A DNA stretch of 24,975 bases from a virus. The notes beneath the pieces are model-generated. The model searched no databases. It was given only the letters and a program-made list of their open reading frames with translations, and was not told the DNA's origin. The position numbers were made by a program, and so were the translations under genes. Positions 8,601-15,681 of this stretch are shown here, piece after piece (the stretch's first letter is position 1; every line of letters starts with the position of its first letter). The stretch lies in the IMG/VR virus record IMGVR_UViG_3300025410_000599, positions 1-24,975 of that record. One strand, 5' to 3'.

Positions 8601-11600
8601 TGATAGCCCTGAACGCCTTGATAGGTGATTTGTTGGGCGGTAAAGATAACGCTCGGAGTGGCCGGAACCGTTGGGCTTGTTTGTGCGGCGCTTGTGGTGA
8701 TTGCGATTGTTGTGTTTGATACCGCCCACGCCAGTTGGATGTAGTCACCCGCATTGACATTGACGACATAGTTGATAGCGGCAATTAGCGCAGCCGAGCC
8801 ACCGTGACTCGTACCGGGAACGTTGTAAATTGAGTTTGACTCGGTGACATCTAAACCATTTAGGCGAAGCCACACGTCAACGTTGTCCGAGTTGCCATCG
8901 GAGTTGGTGAACTGAATCGAGTATTGGATGTTGTACGTTCCGGCGTAAGCAAACGTGACCTTGTTTCCGCTAACGATGGTTACGCCGTAGTTCGCAGCAG
9001 TTGTGTTGATGCCGACAACATAGGCAGCCGTAGTTGATACGGCGGTCTGTGTAGTCGTGTCGTATGCTGAAATGTACGGGGCAACGACTCCACCAGCACC
9101 CTGAACGCCCTGATATCCCTGCGCGCCAATGCCCGCCGCCTCGGTGAAAAGAATGGAGTCCGTTCCAATTCGGATAGACCCGTCAGGGTTAGAACCGTTG
9201 TTGTATTGCACCCACGTCGAGTTTCCGTAGAGCGTTCCACCAATAACGAACACATAGTCGCCACTTTCCACCTGACTCGTGACGTGGTTGTTGTAGTCGG
9301 TGGCACGGGTGAAGACGTACTTGGTACTTGATGAGCCGAGATTGGTGACGGTATAAATACCGTTTTCGATTGCGTTTGTGCGGCCCGTAAACAAAACTCG
9401 GTTTCCCACCGAAAGGGTCACACCGTCAATTGTTCCGAGCGCACCGTTGGCCGTAGCCGTGATGGTCGCACCAACACCCGTGCCGTTTTCAGCATCGGAA
9501 GAACCGGCCGCATAAACGGCGGGCAAGTTGTTCGATGAAACGGCGTTTACGGCTTGGTGAGCATTTGCGGTACTCGTCGCACCCTGATACCCCTGAAAGC
9601 CTTGGCTACCTTGAGCTCCGGTGTTGCCTTGGAACCCCTGCGTTCCTTGGGTCCCTTGTGACCCTGTAGTTCCTTGGTAGCCCTGAACACCTTGAGAACC
9701 TTGCGTTCCTTGATATCCCTGATTACCTTGCGAACCCTGCGAGCCGGTAGCACCGGTCGCGCCCTGACTACCAGTAGAACCTTGATATCCTTGGTATCCC
9801 TGTGCGCCTTGAGAGCCGGTCGCACCTTGGTATCCTTGTGAGCCTTGTGCGCCAGTCGTGCCTTGATAGCCCTGCGAACCTTGTGAACCCGTAGCACCTT
9901 GGCTACCAGTAGTTCCCTGATAGCCCTGCGTGCCCTGACTACCCGTAGTGCCTTGGTAGCCCTGTGTTCCTTGGTATCCCTGCGAACCCTGCTGACCAAC
10001 GACCGTTGTGTAGGTGAGCCCCGTACCCGAGGAGTTCACCACGAGTGCTTGGCCTTGCGCTCCAACGGAGGTTAGACCAGTTCCACCACCTGTAATCGGA
10101 AGAGGCGTTCCAGCAGATAATTTGGAAAGGAAGACAACCGATACGTTGGTCGCCGTGTTGATGACAGAGATTGTGTAGGTAGTCCAAGTGCTGGGGTCTG
10201 CCGAAGCCCATTGAGCTCCGCCTTGGTAGTAAGTGGTGAAAGAGCGCGCGGGAGTCGCCGTTCCCGTTCCGCTTGACGTACCTACCGTGACGTTCGCAAC
10301 TGTGAACTGTGTAGAGTTAGCGGTTGCAACAGGAACATTTGTTAGGTTTAGCGACGAACCAGAAGCGATGCCAAGGCCCGTAATGCTTACAAAGTTACCA
10401 GCAACGAGTGAGTTTGCACAGGTGTATGTGACGGTCGTTCCGTTACCCGAGGCCGCCGTGACGGAGTAGGTGGGTGATGTTTGACCGTTAGTAGGAAGAC
10501 TCGGCGTGGAACCAGATGCGGCAAGTTGGTATCCGTCAATGGTGATTGAGGATGGCAAGTAAGCGGTCGCACCATTGTTGACTTGAAGTGTTGCGGTGCT
10601 GGAGTATTGAGCCGAGCTCGTGCGATATGTGGTCATCACTATTGGATACGAAGCGATTGGGTTCGCCGTGTAAACATAAACTGGACCGTTGCCGTTCGCA
10701 AGAGTGGCGGGAACAGCAGCGGCCAAAACCGAGGCTGTGTTAGTTGTTGCTAAAAACGAAGCAGAGCCTGCGATTGTTGGTTGAGTTAGCGTTGGCGTTG
10801 AGATTGAAGGACCACCAGAATAAACCAACGAGCCGCTTCCCGTGATGCCACTGAAGGGGCCAGCGACTGCGTACCAAAAGCCACCGTAATACTCGATGGT
10901 GTAGCAGGTCGGATAGAGGAAGGCCAGCGACAATGACGAGACACTGCTCGCGCCGTTTTGGATTTTGTCCGAGCCACCTGCGGCAAGGGTGATGGAGTAG
11001 GTGACGTTCTGGTTGAAGATGTAGTTGATGGTTCCGTTTGCCGGGGCCGAGGGCAGGGTGAGGGTGAGAGCACCCGTAACGCCCGACGAGGGGACTACCG
11101 AGAACTCACCAGCCGTGACGGTGGGGTTGCTTGCGGTGGTGTGCGTGACGGTGTTGCTCATCTGCGACAAAAGCGTTGCCTGCGTCGTGCTGATGCTCTT
11201 GCCCTGAATCGCACTAACGACCGAAGCCGTAGCGTTACCCGTAACGTCGCCCGACAATGGAAGCGCACCAGTGGATGAGCCGGTTCCGCCGTTCGTGATT
11301 GGAACTACGCCAGTAAGGGCGAACGTGAGCGTTCCTTGACCGTAGGTGACGCTAATCGGGCCTGTGCCGACCATTGACTGAATAACCGACACCCAGTTTC
11401 CTGCTGAACCAGTTGCCTCGACAAAACCAAGCCAATAGGCGTTCGGGGCGAGGCTAATAGGCGCACCAGCCGTGTATCCGTCAATGTTTTGGGTCGAGAG
11501 GTTTGGATAGACCGAGAGCGAGTAGTTCGGGTTGTTGTTGTCAATGTAGATAAATTGACCATTGGCAACGATTGGGGGAAGCGTGACCGACTGCCCAGCA

Positions 11601-12115
11601 GCCGAGGTGTTTACCTTGTTGTATTGCCCCGTAAGGGTCGGATTCGAGGTCGGCGTAAGAGCCGAGAAGTTGTACGACTGACTCGTTCCGCCATTGGGGA
11701 AAAGAGTCGAGATTACGCTCGTGAGGGCGGAGAAGTCGGTTCCGCCCACAAAGGGGAAGCAGTTGTTGTTGGCCGACGTTCCTGCCGAGTGTGCTGAAAT
11801 CGGCGTTCCATCCCAGCCACGCCCGTTGAGCGTTCCGTCAGTCCAAATCGTGACAACGCCAGTGCTCGTGTTTACGGCGGAACAAAGGATGTGTTCTTCG
11901 GTGACAAGCCCAAAATCCACAACTACGTCAAAAACACCACTCGTTCCTAGGGGGTTGGCGGTTACTTGACCGTTTGGGCCTACTTCATACCACGTTGAGG
12001 CGTTGGAAACCGTAAAAGTTGACTCGACGTATGAACTTGAGAGGGTCGAGGCTAAATAGGTCGGTTTTGCCGAACCCGGCACGGAACGCTGTGCTGTGGA
12101 GGAGGGGTAGGCCAT
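5615..12115 (-). CDS. Giant tail fibre with collagen-like repeats
   Basis: A 2166-residue protein, the largest of the window. The N-terminal 150 residues (FDVVVDFGLVTEEHILCSAV, WTDGTLNGRGWDGTPISAHSAG) form a non-repetitive, probably virion-attaching domain. Collagen-like Gly-X-Y blocks occupy residues about 707-848, 1163-1330 and 1479-1516, with triplets such as GYQ, GTQ, GSQ, GAT and GNT. Between them are beta-rich domains, and the phage-fibre linker 'NGGTG' or 'GGGTG' recurs four times (NGGTGSS, GGGTGLTS, QGGTGTQ, NGGTGIS). The C-terminal 150 residues (TWTADPTTASSTFALASTSVYYFAAEL) resemble a receptor-binding head. Start is ATG at 12115 with no Shine-Dalgarno; a TAGAAT -10 lies exactly 6 bases upstream, so the mRNA is probably leaderless. 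Adsorption is the likely job. Confidence 0.9.
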   Translation of the reverse strand: MAYPSSTAQRSVPGSAKPTYLASTLSSSYVESTFTVSNASTWYEVGPNGQVTANPLGTSGVFDVVVDFGLVTEEHILCSAVNTSTGVVTIWTDGTLNGRGWDGTPISAHSAGTSANNNCFPFVGGTDFSALTSVISTLFPNGGTSQSYNFSALTPTSNPTLTGQYNKVNTSAAGQSVTLPPIVANGQFIYIDNNNPNYSLSVYPNLSTQNIDGYTAGAPISLAPNAYWLGFVEATGSAGNWVSVIQSMVGTGPISVTYGQGTLTFALTGVVPITNGGTGSSTGALPLSGDVTGNATASVVSAIQGKSISTTQATLLSQMSNTVTHTTASNPTVTAGEFSVVPSSGVTGALTLTLPSAPANGTINYIFNQNVTYSITLAAGGSDKIQNGASSVSSLSLAFLYPTCYTIEYYGGFWYAVAGPFSGITGSGSLVYSGGPSISTPTLTQPTIAGSASFLATTNTASVLAAAVPATLANGNGPVYVYTANPIASYPIVMTTYRTSSAQYSSTATLQVNNGATAYLPSSITIDGYQLAASGSTPSLPTNGQTSPTYSVTAASGNGTTVTYTCANSLVAGNFVSITGLGIASGSSLNLTNVPVATANSTQFTVANVTVGTSSGTGTATPARSFTTYYQGGAQWASADPSTWTTYTISVINTATNVSVVFLSKLSAGTPLPITGGGTGLTSVGAQGQALVVNSSGTGLTYTTVVGQQGSQGYQGTQGYQGTTGSQGTQGYQGTTGSQGATGSQGSQGYQGTTGAQGSQGYQGATGSQGAQGYQGYQGSTGSQGATGATGSQGSQGNQGYQGTQGSQGVQGYQGTTGSQGTQGTQGFQGNTGAQGSQGFQGYQGATSTANAHQAVNAVSSNNLPAVYAAGSSDAENGTGVGATITATANGALGTIDGVTLSVGNRVLFTGRTNAIENGIYTVTNLGSSSTKYVFTRATDYNNHVTSQVESGDYVFVIGGTLYGNSTWVQYNNGSNPDGSIRIGTDSILFTEAAGIGAQGYQGVQGAGGVVAPYISAYDTTTQTAVSTTAAYVVGINTTAANYGVTIVSGNKVTFAYAGTYNIQYSIQFTNSDGNSDNVDVWLRLNGLDVTESNSIYNVPGTSHGGSAALIAAINYVVNVNAGDYIQLAWAVSNTTIAITTSAAQTSPTVPATPSVIFTAQQITYQGVQGYQGNQGFQGTQGFQGTQGVQGTQGYQGSTGSQGTQGYQGVTGAQGSQGYQGNTGSQGTQGYQGVTGSQGTQGYQGVQGSTGSQGSTGAQGTQGTQGVQGYQGATGSQGSTGAQGSTGSQGPQGYQGYQGVAGSTGAQGTQGYQGATGSQGTQGYQGTQGGLLTASQYVTVAALGTNQTITNGSDQTIQFTATSDPQSWWSGSPNYHFQPTIAGYYLIDFAVEWQTGTSGQTGQTNIQLHNSAGTTLLIVGATVNTSNPQTVNGSKIVYFNGSTDYIYLTAYTSNTTSQQVVGSSSYQNTILSATLLTTGNGAQGTQGTQGNQGTQGYQGYQGNQGYQGNTGAAGPQNYIQGALVGNNPTASGQQIIYNGTQWGIQGISGDATISSSGVVQVTSVAHVTAGVLGLQQGGTGTQANTGAQALSALGGAQYGVGDLAGTGSSSSSPRVSGIQGIGVQGGTPASGNILVSNGSSWGTQAVSGDATLASSGALTLATAYSGSSTVGSATAIPVLTIDGKGRITATSTASPTATVSATLRTGAGTAAAGEYTILTGSSGFTITLPTSPANGTINTVANYITANATVARGGTNTFTQEQGYVNTTTGLTSVQVQSGVTTQFIFLNGIWYFSASQVTGSGPIVYGNGPSFGGATPASFGSGLVTYNATNAPITINDNLGNGYTASLTFNSGSNSQTFYLPSSTTNTDTLVANAIAATLTNKTMSGANNTFTNIPLTTGVTGILPVANGGTGISTVPGNGAILYYSTSTSTYLPLAAGTTGSLLYNPSSNNTAWLSAGATGALLATGLSSSLSWISAGTTGAVLTSTGVSLPSWSPSPPAFSPSVNALKTWTADPTTASSTFALASTSVYYFAAELTGGTTLNNIYAYITTAGSGGTITFAIYNYATRLGVTTAVANTSTGLVTGTLTSQVTITGPSAYFIGVYASTACTLLATPINNYTNFGPATATTGTLTLRGQSTTGSSLPTTITGLSINPLAQIMMLGAA
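7570..7680 (-). repeat. Collagen-like Gly-X-Y block C within the tail fibre
   Basis: A short block of about 12 triplets (GTQ, GNQ, GYQ, GNT) encoding residues about 1479-1516 of the fibre. The DNA is a degenerate 9-base repeat reading CCTTGGTAT or CCCTGATAC on the plus strand. Confidence 0.8.
8110..8625 (-). repeat. Collagen-like Gly-X-Y block B within the tail fibre
   Basis: The longest block, about 56 triplets, covering residues about 1163-1330. GYQ and GTQ dominate, interrupted by GST, GAT and GVT. Synonymous codons vary from copy to copy, so the DNA repeat is degenerate although the protein repeat is regular. Confidence 0.85.
9570..9997 (-). repeat. Collagen-like Gly-X-Y block A within the tail fibre
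   Basis: About 47 triplets, residues about 707-848, starting GQQGSQGYQGTQ and ending GFQGYQGAT. The same triplet set as block B is used. Such blocks form trimeric rods in phage fibres. Confidence 0.85.
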
Positions 12116-12142
12116 AGCGTCATTCTACGCTTAGTTTGGAAA
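12116..12142 (-). promoter_or_regulatory. Tail-fibre promoter: -10 in an inverted repeat, with AGTTTGGAAA element
   Basis: Leftward -10 is TAGAAT (12127-12122, 5 of 6 matches), 6 bases before the ATG at 12115. It lies in a perfect 5-bp inverted repeat, AGCGT-AGAATG-ACGCT (12116-12131). Five bases upstream of the -10 is TTTCCAAACT (complement AGTTTGGAAA, 12133-12142), which is shared with the HTH and capsid promoters. No TTGACA-like -35 is visible, so the 10-mer may stand in for it as an activator site. Confidence 0.6.
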
Positions 12143-12152
12143 TATCCGAGTG

Positions 12153-12623
12153 TTACCAGCCGTAGCGTGACTGCAAACTATCGGGTTTTACGGCGCGGTC
12201 AATAATCAGCACACCGTCGAGATGGTCGAGCTCGTGTTGGAAGACTTGCGCCAACTCCCCTCGTGCCTCTACCCTGATTTCTTTTCCATCGAGGTCGTAG
12301 CCCGTAAGAACACAAGTCGTGCTTCGCTCAATCTGGCAAATGCGATTTGGAACCGACAAGCAACTCTCTGGTGCGGTTTCTATTTCAGCGCCGAGCGAAA
12401 GAACTGGGTTGATGACCACTTCGTAAAAGCCCGTATTGTCGGCATCGTAGATAAATACGCTCTTGGTAATGCCGATTTGGTTTGCCGTGATTGCCGACCC
12501 GCCGTGCCGATACATAACCTCGGCCATATCTTGAGCAAGGAGTGCGATGCTACGGTCTATTGCCGTTACGGGTCTAACCGGGAGGGCTAAAACCGCATCC
12601 GGGAAGTGGCGTAGACCGAGCAT
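12153..12623 (-). CDS. def: Peptide deformylase
   Basis: A 156-residue peptide deformylase that removes the formyl group from the initiator methionine of nascent proteins. All three metal-site motifs are present: GSAITANQIG (42-51, motif 1), ESCLS (86-90, motif 2 with the cysteine ligand) and QHELDH (129-134, motif 3 with two histidine ligands and the catalytic glutamate). The ATG at 12623 (MLGLRHFPDAVL) lies one base after the TGA of the small Cys-rich gene, and the protein then begins as the family does; longer in-frame extensions overlap that gene. Its short length is typical of phage deformylases known from marine and freshwater phages. In motif 2 a serine replaces the usual glycine (ESCLS for EGCLS), which some class II and III enzymes tolerate. 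Translation is probably coupled to the upstream gene. Confidence 0.93.
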   Translation of the reverse strand: MLGLRHFPDAVLALPVRPVTAIDRSIALLAQDMAEVMYRHGGSAITANQIGITKSVFIYDADNTGFYEVVINPVLSLGAEIETAPESCLSVPNRICQIERSTTCVLTGYDLDGKEIRVEARGELAQVFQHELDHLDGVLIIDRAVKPDSLQSRYGW

Positions 12624-12624
12624 T

Positions 12625-12795
12625 TCAGCAGTTGCAGTTACAGTTGCCACCGCACTTCTTGGCGACAATCGTTTCGGTAACGTCGAGCGTGGTTTCGATA
12701 TTGGAAACGTTCCCAGAGACAGAAACGAGTCGGGGCATCTTGCCAGTCGAACTCGGGTGGGCGGCGATGCTTTCAGCAATACTACGGTCGGTCAT
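12625..12795 (-). CDS. Small protein with Cys-rich C-terminus (56 aa)
   Basis: An ORF from ATG at 12795 (MTDRSIAESIAAHPSSTG) to TGA at 12625. It overlaps the end of the DUF1003 gene by 14 bases, and the deformylase ATG follows its stop after a single base, so it fills the gap exactly and is very likely translated. The last nine residues are CGGNCNCNC directly before the stop: four cysteines in nine residues, preceded by KK. This suggests a metal-binding or thiol tail. The middle (RLVSVSGNVSNIETTLDVTETIV) looks like a beta strand pair. I recognise no family. Alternatives are a leader-type peptide or a small structural add-on. A GAACGAA stretch upstream is at best a weak ribosome binding site. 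Confidence 0.65.
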   Translation of the reverse strand: MTDRSIAESIAAHPSSTGKMPRLVSVSGNVSNIETTLDVTETIVAKKCGGNCNCNC

Positions 12796-13303
12796 TTCGT
12801 TCCCTCTCTATGGTTATCAACGATTGTACGCTTCTTACGAGCTCGTGAAGAGCCAAAGTAGCGGCTTTTGTCTCGTGGAGTTCCTTCTCAAGTTTGTGTA
12901 TGACGACACTGCTCGCCTTGGAGATGGAAAGGTGGGAAAGTGCCTGCTCGGCCGCAATCGCATCTGCGCGCTTGGCGGCAATCAGCAAAATCGCCCCCTG
13001 TAAACCAGCGAGCATAGAGAGAAAGAGGTTGAGCAGGATAAAGGGATACGGGTCGAACCCCTTGTTGTTGAGCCAAAAGACGTTTACGCCAGCCCATACG
13101 ACCATAAAACTTAGGAAAGCAAAGACAAAACTCCACGAACCCATCCGATTGCGAACGGAGTCGGCGGCCTTTTCACCACGGGTAAGTTCTGCGCCCGTGC
13201 GAACGCCGGGTAGCGGAGTCCACGGATTGTTCGGGTCGTACCATTCTTCGTCTTCGACCCCATCTGTCCACTCTGGGAACAATGGCTCCTTTTCGTCGGT
13301 CAT
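12782..13303 (-). CDS. DUF1003-family membrane protein
   Basis: A 173-residue protein. The start is the ATG at 13303 (MTDEKEPLFPEW), which overlaps the preceding stop as ATGA and has GGAG eight bases upstream; a longer frame reading back to 13474 is a shadow of the upstream gene. After an acidic N-terminus, the motif TRGEKAADSVRNRMGSWSFV begins the DUF1003 core. Two membrane segments follow at about residues 70-92 (SWSFVFAFLSFMVVWAGVNVF) and 104-128 (FILLNLFLSMLAGLQGAILLI, then AAKR). The C-terminal third is a coiled coil (HKLEKELHETKAATLALHELV). DUF1003 proteins are known in actinobacteria and other bacteria, but their function is not settled. In a phage it may affect the cell membrane; that is inference. 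Confidence 0.8.
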   Translation of the reverse strand: MTDEKEPLFPEWTDGVEDEEWYDPNNPWTPLPGVRTGAELTRGEKAADSVRNRMGSWSFVFAFLSFMVVWAGVNVFWLNNKGFDPYPFILLNLFLSMLAGLQGAILLIAAKRADAIAAEQALSHLSISKASSVVIHKLEKELHETKAATLALHELVRSVQSLITIERERNDRP

Positions 13304-13644
13304 TTCAGCATCTCCGCACGGGTCACAATGTTGATTCCTACGAGTTCTTCGAGTTGTTGTGGGCGATGACGGTGGTACGCCATAATCTGCTTGCCGATTT
13401 GGGTGGCAAACATAACTTCGGCCTTGGTTCCATTCGAGCCGGCCCAACCGGGCAGGAGAATCAAGCCATCGCACTCAAGTAATTGGCGATACGACTCGGC
13501 TTTGGAGAGCTCGGTTCCACCCTCAATGATTTCAGCAGGGCAGAAGATTTCGTGGGTGCGTCGCAGGGTAACAAGAGCCTCCTCGAATGAGGGAAGATTG
13601 TTGTGGGGTACGCCCGTTCTAGGTCCAGCAAGGTAATACGGCAT
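13300..13644 (-). CDS. DUF4406 / nucleoside 2-deoxyribosyltransferase-like protein
   Basis: A 114-residue protein. The start MPYYLAGPRTGVPHNNLPSFEEA is the family signature ('iYiAGPmtG.p..N...F'), followed by ECDGLILLPGWAGSNGTKAEVMFATQIGK, with the conserved DGLxxLPGW and the S-N-G-x-x-x-E motif that carries the catalytic-type glutamate. The fold is that of nucleoside 2-deoxyribosyltransferases, which exchange bases on deoxynucleosides; phage members with this short length often carry the label DUF4406 and may act in nucleotide salvage or hydrolysis. The ATG shares its A with the stop of the metallophosphoesterase gene (TAATG), and the end overlaps the next start by ATGA, so it sits in a tightly coupled operon. 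Confidence 0.85.
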   Translation of the reverse strand: MPYYLAGPRTGVPHNNLPSFEEALVTLRRTHEIFCPAEIIEGGTELSKAESYRQLLECDGLILLPGWAGSNGTKAEVMFATQIGKQIMAYHRHRPQQLEELVGINIVTRAEMLK

Positions 13645-14885
13645 TAGATAATGAGCAAGTCTCCCCAGCCACGCTTACCGTAAGCCGTTCCTACGCCAAA
13701 AGTCAACATACCGGCAGGTGAACCCTTGCCAGTTTGGTCGGTAAACCACTTTGAGCCACCGTCTTGTGCGGGGCATTGGAAGCAGGTTCGACCAGAACCC
13801 TCGGATGCGATGTAATGGTGAAAGTGGCCGCTAACCACTATGTCGGCTTCGGAAGCCTTTGTACGGCCCCTAATTTGCCCCAGAATCCACGATTCAATCT
13901 TGGCAATAGTTCCGCCACCATTACCCTTGCCGAACTGGTGTCCGTGCGCCAGAGTGACGATGATGCCACAAACGTTTAGGGTCATTGTGAGGTCTTCCTC
14001 AATCAAGCCCTCGAACTGCGGGAACGAGACATTTCCAAACCTCGCTGGGTTTCCAGCGCAGATTTCAGCAACGCCCTCAAATACGGACAAATCCATATTG
14101 TCGGTCCACGTTGTAAATGCTTTCCCCGAGGAGTTCCTGTTTTCTCCGTGGTTCCCCGGAACGGCGACCACAACGAGTGGAATCTCTGGGAAGTTGTCTA
14201 CGCAGAGGTCTACGAAGCGAAGAATGAGGCGACGGGCGACTTTCTGCTGTTCCCGTGAATCCAAATCAACGGAAAACGCCTGCATCGCATAGTGGTTCGA
14301 GCAGTTTTCAACTAAATCGCCCATTCCGCAGCAATAGATGACTGATGGGCCACGACCAATCTTGATGAGCTCCTTGATTCGCTCAATGGCGGCATCCTGT
14401 GAGGCGATGATTCGCTCGACGGTCGCAGGAGTTCCACCGCCCTCCCCCTTTCCAAGTTGGAAGTCAGCAAAAAACGCCATAAATGCTCGTTCTTCTTTTG
14501 AGACTTCTCGCTTAGGGGTCTTTGCGGGCTTCTTCATTATCTCTTTGCAGAGAGCCTCGATATCAGCACGGTCGCCCTTTTCGGAACGGCGACGGATTTG
14601 AGCTCGGTAGTATCGCATCTTGGCGATTTCGCCACCACCGACATTGGAATCCCACGCGCGAATGTGGACAGAGCCGTCAACGATTTCGGTGAGGTTCGGG
14701 TCAAGACCCCAATCCTGAATCACCATATCCCAAAGTGCTTGGTCGGGTTCTGTGTCGGTCGCAGGGCTGTCTATATAGCCCTTAGAGCCGTCCCAGCGAA
14801 TCTCTCGCTCGTATCCCTTAGTCAACGATTCACGCCTTGCTTGAGCGCGTTTGTTGGCTTCTACTTCAGCACTCTCAAATGACAT
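13644..14885 (-). CDS. Calcineurin-like metallophosphoesterase
   Basis: A 413-residue protein. The two-metal phosphoesterase motifs are in order in the C-terminal two thirds: FFADFQLGKG (about 139-147, D-x-Q where the family has D-x-H), CCGMGDLVE (185-193), VPGNHGE (242-248), TLAHGHQFG (311-319) and VSGHFHHY (351-358). The N-terminal 130 residues (REIRWDGSKGYIDSP, VHIRAWDSNVGGGEIAKMRYYRAQI) are a separate domain that I do not recognise. Related phage proteins are annotated as metallophosphoesterases of unknown substrate; nuclease or phosphatase activity is possible. Start overlaps the HTH gene by 11 bases. The His-to-Gln change in motif I is visible in the sequence and may alter metal preference. 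Confidence 0.88.
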   Translation of the reverse strand: MSFESAEVEANKRAQARRESLTKGYEREIRWDGSKGYIDSPATDTEPDQALWDMVIQDWGLDPNLTEIVDGSVHIRAWDSNVGGGEIAKMRYYRAQIRRRSEKGDRADIEALCKEIMKKPAKTPKREVSKEERAFMAFFADFQLGKGEGGGTPATVERIIASQDAAIERIKELIKIGRGPSVIYCCGMGDLVENCSNHYAMQAFSVDLDSREQQKVARRLILRFVDLCVDNFPEIPLVVVAVPGNHGENRNSSGKAFTTWTDNMDLSVFEGVAEICAGNPARFGNVSFPQFEGLIEEDLTMTLNVCGIIVTLAHGHQFGKGNGGGTIAKIESWILGQIRGRTKASEADIVVSGHFHHYIASEGSGRTCFQCPAQDGGSKWFTDQTGKGSPAGMLTFGVGTAYGKRGWGDLLII

Positions 14886-15126
14886 ATGAGTCCTTGTATT
14901 TAGTCACCTTTGGGCAACCGCATCCGTCTTTGAGGTGACGTGAAAGTGTTTTGTCGCTTAGGCGTTTTCCGTCGCTCGACGCAACGCGCGCAATCCAACC
15001 AATCGGCTTCTTTTCTTCGAGCCATCGGGAGAGTGTCTCTTGGTCTTCCTTGTCTAAAGAGTCAAAGAACTCAATAAAGCGACAAGTGCGTTCTGATTCC
15101 CGCTTTTCAGCATCGGCTAACGACAT
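14875..15126 (-). CDS. Small helix-turn-helix DNA-binding protein
   Basis: An 83-residue protein starting at ATG 15126 (MSLADAEKRESER). The TTG six bases further up is less likely because a TACAGT -10 lies exactly 6 bases before this ATG. The C-terminal half (ETLSRWLEEKKPIGWIARVASSDGKRLSDKTLSRHLKDGCGCPK) has the shape of the short HTH proteins of actinobacteriophages, in which a recognition helix ends 'xxSRHxxxxC'. It heads the metallophosphoesterase, DUF4406, DUF1003 and deformylase run. A perfect 8-bp inverted repeat covers its promoter, and one arm of it recurs at two other promoters, so it is a candidate late-gene regulator that controls itself. That regulatory role is inference. Confidence 0.7.
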   Translation of the reverse strand: MSLADAEKRESERTCRFIEFFDSLDKEDQETLSRWLEEKKPIGWIARVASSDGKRLSDKTLSRHLKDGCGCPKVTKYKDSYVI

Positions 15127-15153
15127 ATCCAAACTGTAGCATCAGTTTGGAAA
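15127..15153 (-). promoter_or_regulatory. HTH-gene promoter within an 8-bp inverted repeat
   Basis: The perfect inverted repeat CCAAACTG-TAGCAT-CAGTTTGG (15129-15150) spans the leftward -10 TACAGT (15138-15133), which is 6 bases from the ATG at 15126. The right arm extends to AGTTTGGAAA (15144-15153), the 10-mer also present at the tail-fibre and capsid promoters. This is the layout of an autoregulatory operator. Confidence 0.6.
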
Positions 15154-15163
15154 CCAAATGTCT

Positions 15164-15604
15164 CTACTTTTGGGGAGACTTTTTGGCTACCTTTTTGGCG
15201 ACCTGCTTGACGGGCTTAGTAGGCGACGAGGCGGCCTTCTTGTGCTTTTCAGCACTAGCAACCGGCTTCTTGGCGGGAGTCTTCTTTGGGGCTACCGCTT
15301 TCTTCACGGGGGTAGCCTTGCGAACGGCCTTGACTTCCTCAACGATTTCAGCATCGGTCGGTGCGATTACGTCAACAAACTCATCGGCGGCCTTGATGTT
15401 CGCCTCAATTTCCTCTTGCTTTACGAGTTGGGCGTAGTGGGCAACGACCTTTGGCTCAAGCGGTTCTACCCAGCCACGAGCCTCGACGTAAATCTTCCCT
15501 TGCCAACTCCAGTCATCGGATGAAACAAGTTCACCACGATTGTAGGTAACGCCGTTGATTGGAAAGCCACGGATAACTCGGTGTGTGTAACGCTTAGAAG
15601 TCAT
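15164..15604 (-). CDS. Small protein with histone-like Lys/Ala/Pro-rich tail
   Basis: A 146-residue protein. The N-terminal 60 residues (YTHRVIRGFPINGVTYNRGELVSSDDW, YVEARGWVEPLEPK) form a compact, probably SH3-like or beta-rich domain; a helical acidic linker (EEIEANIKAADEFVDVIAPTDAEIVEEV) follows, and the last 50 residues are KAVAPKKTPAKKP-type repeats rich in Lys, Ala and Pro, like histone H1 tails. It lies just downstream of the capsid terminator and has its own leaderless promoter. The basic tail suggests nucleic-acid or negatively charged surface binding; a head-completion or connector role is possible from the position. No family is recognised. Confidence 0.7.
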   Translation of the reverse strand: MTSKRYTHRVIRGFPINGVTYNRGELVSSDDWSWQGKIYVEARGWVEPLEPKVVAHYAQLVKQEEIEANIKAADEFVDVIAPTDAEIVEEVKAVRKATPVKKAVAPKKTPAKKPVASAEKHKKAASSPTKPVKQVAKKVAKKSPQK

Positions 15605-15616
15605 AGGGTCACAATA
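15605..15616 (-). promoter_or_regulatory. Candidate -10 (TATTGT) for leaderless mRNA
   Basis: Leftward TATTGT (15616-15611) lies exactly 6 bases before the ATG at 15604, and the intervening GACCCT is not a ribosome binding site. It lies just beyond the capsid-operon terminator, where a fresh start of transcription would be needed. No good -35 is visible. Confidence 0.45.
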
Positions 15617-15630
15617 TCACCACACAAAGC

Positions 15631-15660
15631 AAAAACCCCCCACCCGTGAGGGCAGGGGGC
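15631..15660 (-). terminator. Intrinsic terminator of the capsid operon
   Basis: Reading leftwards, a G/C stem (CCCCC, 2-base internal loop, CCC, TCAC loop, GGG, 2 bases, GGGGG) is followed at once by TTTTT. It begins 22 bases after the major capsid stop codon. Confidence 0.85.
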
Positions 15661-15681
15661 TTTCGCTGTGAACTACTGGGC

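Noticed and set aside
7570-9997. Short regular repeats that could suggest a CRISPR array
   Set aside because: The repeats are 9-base, in frame and encode Gly-X-Y collagen triplets; there are no spacers of constant length.
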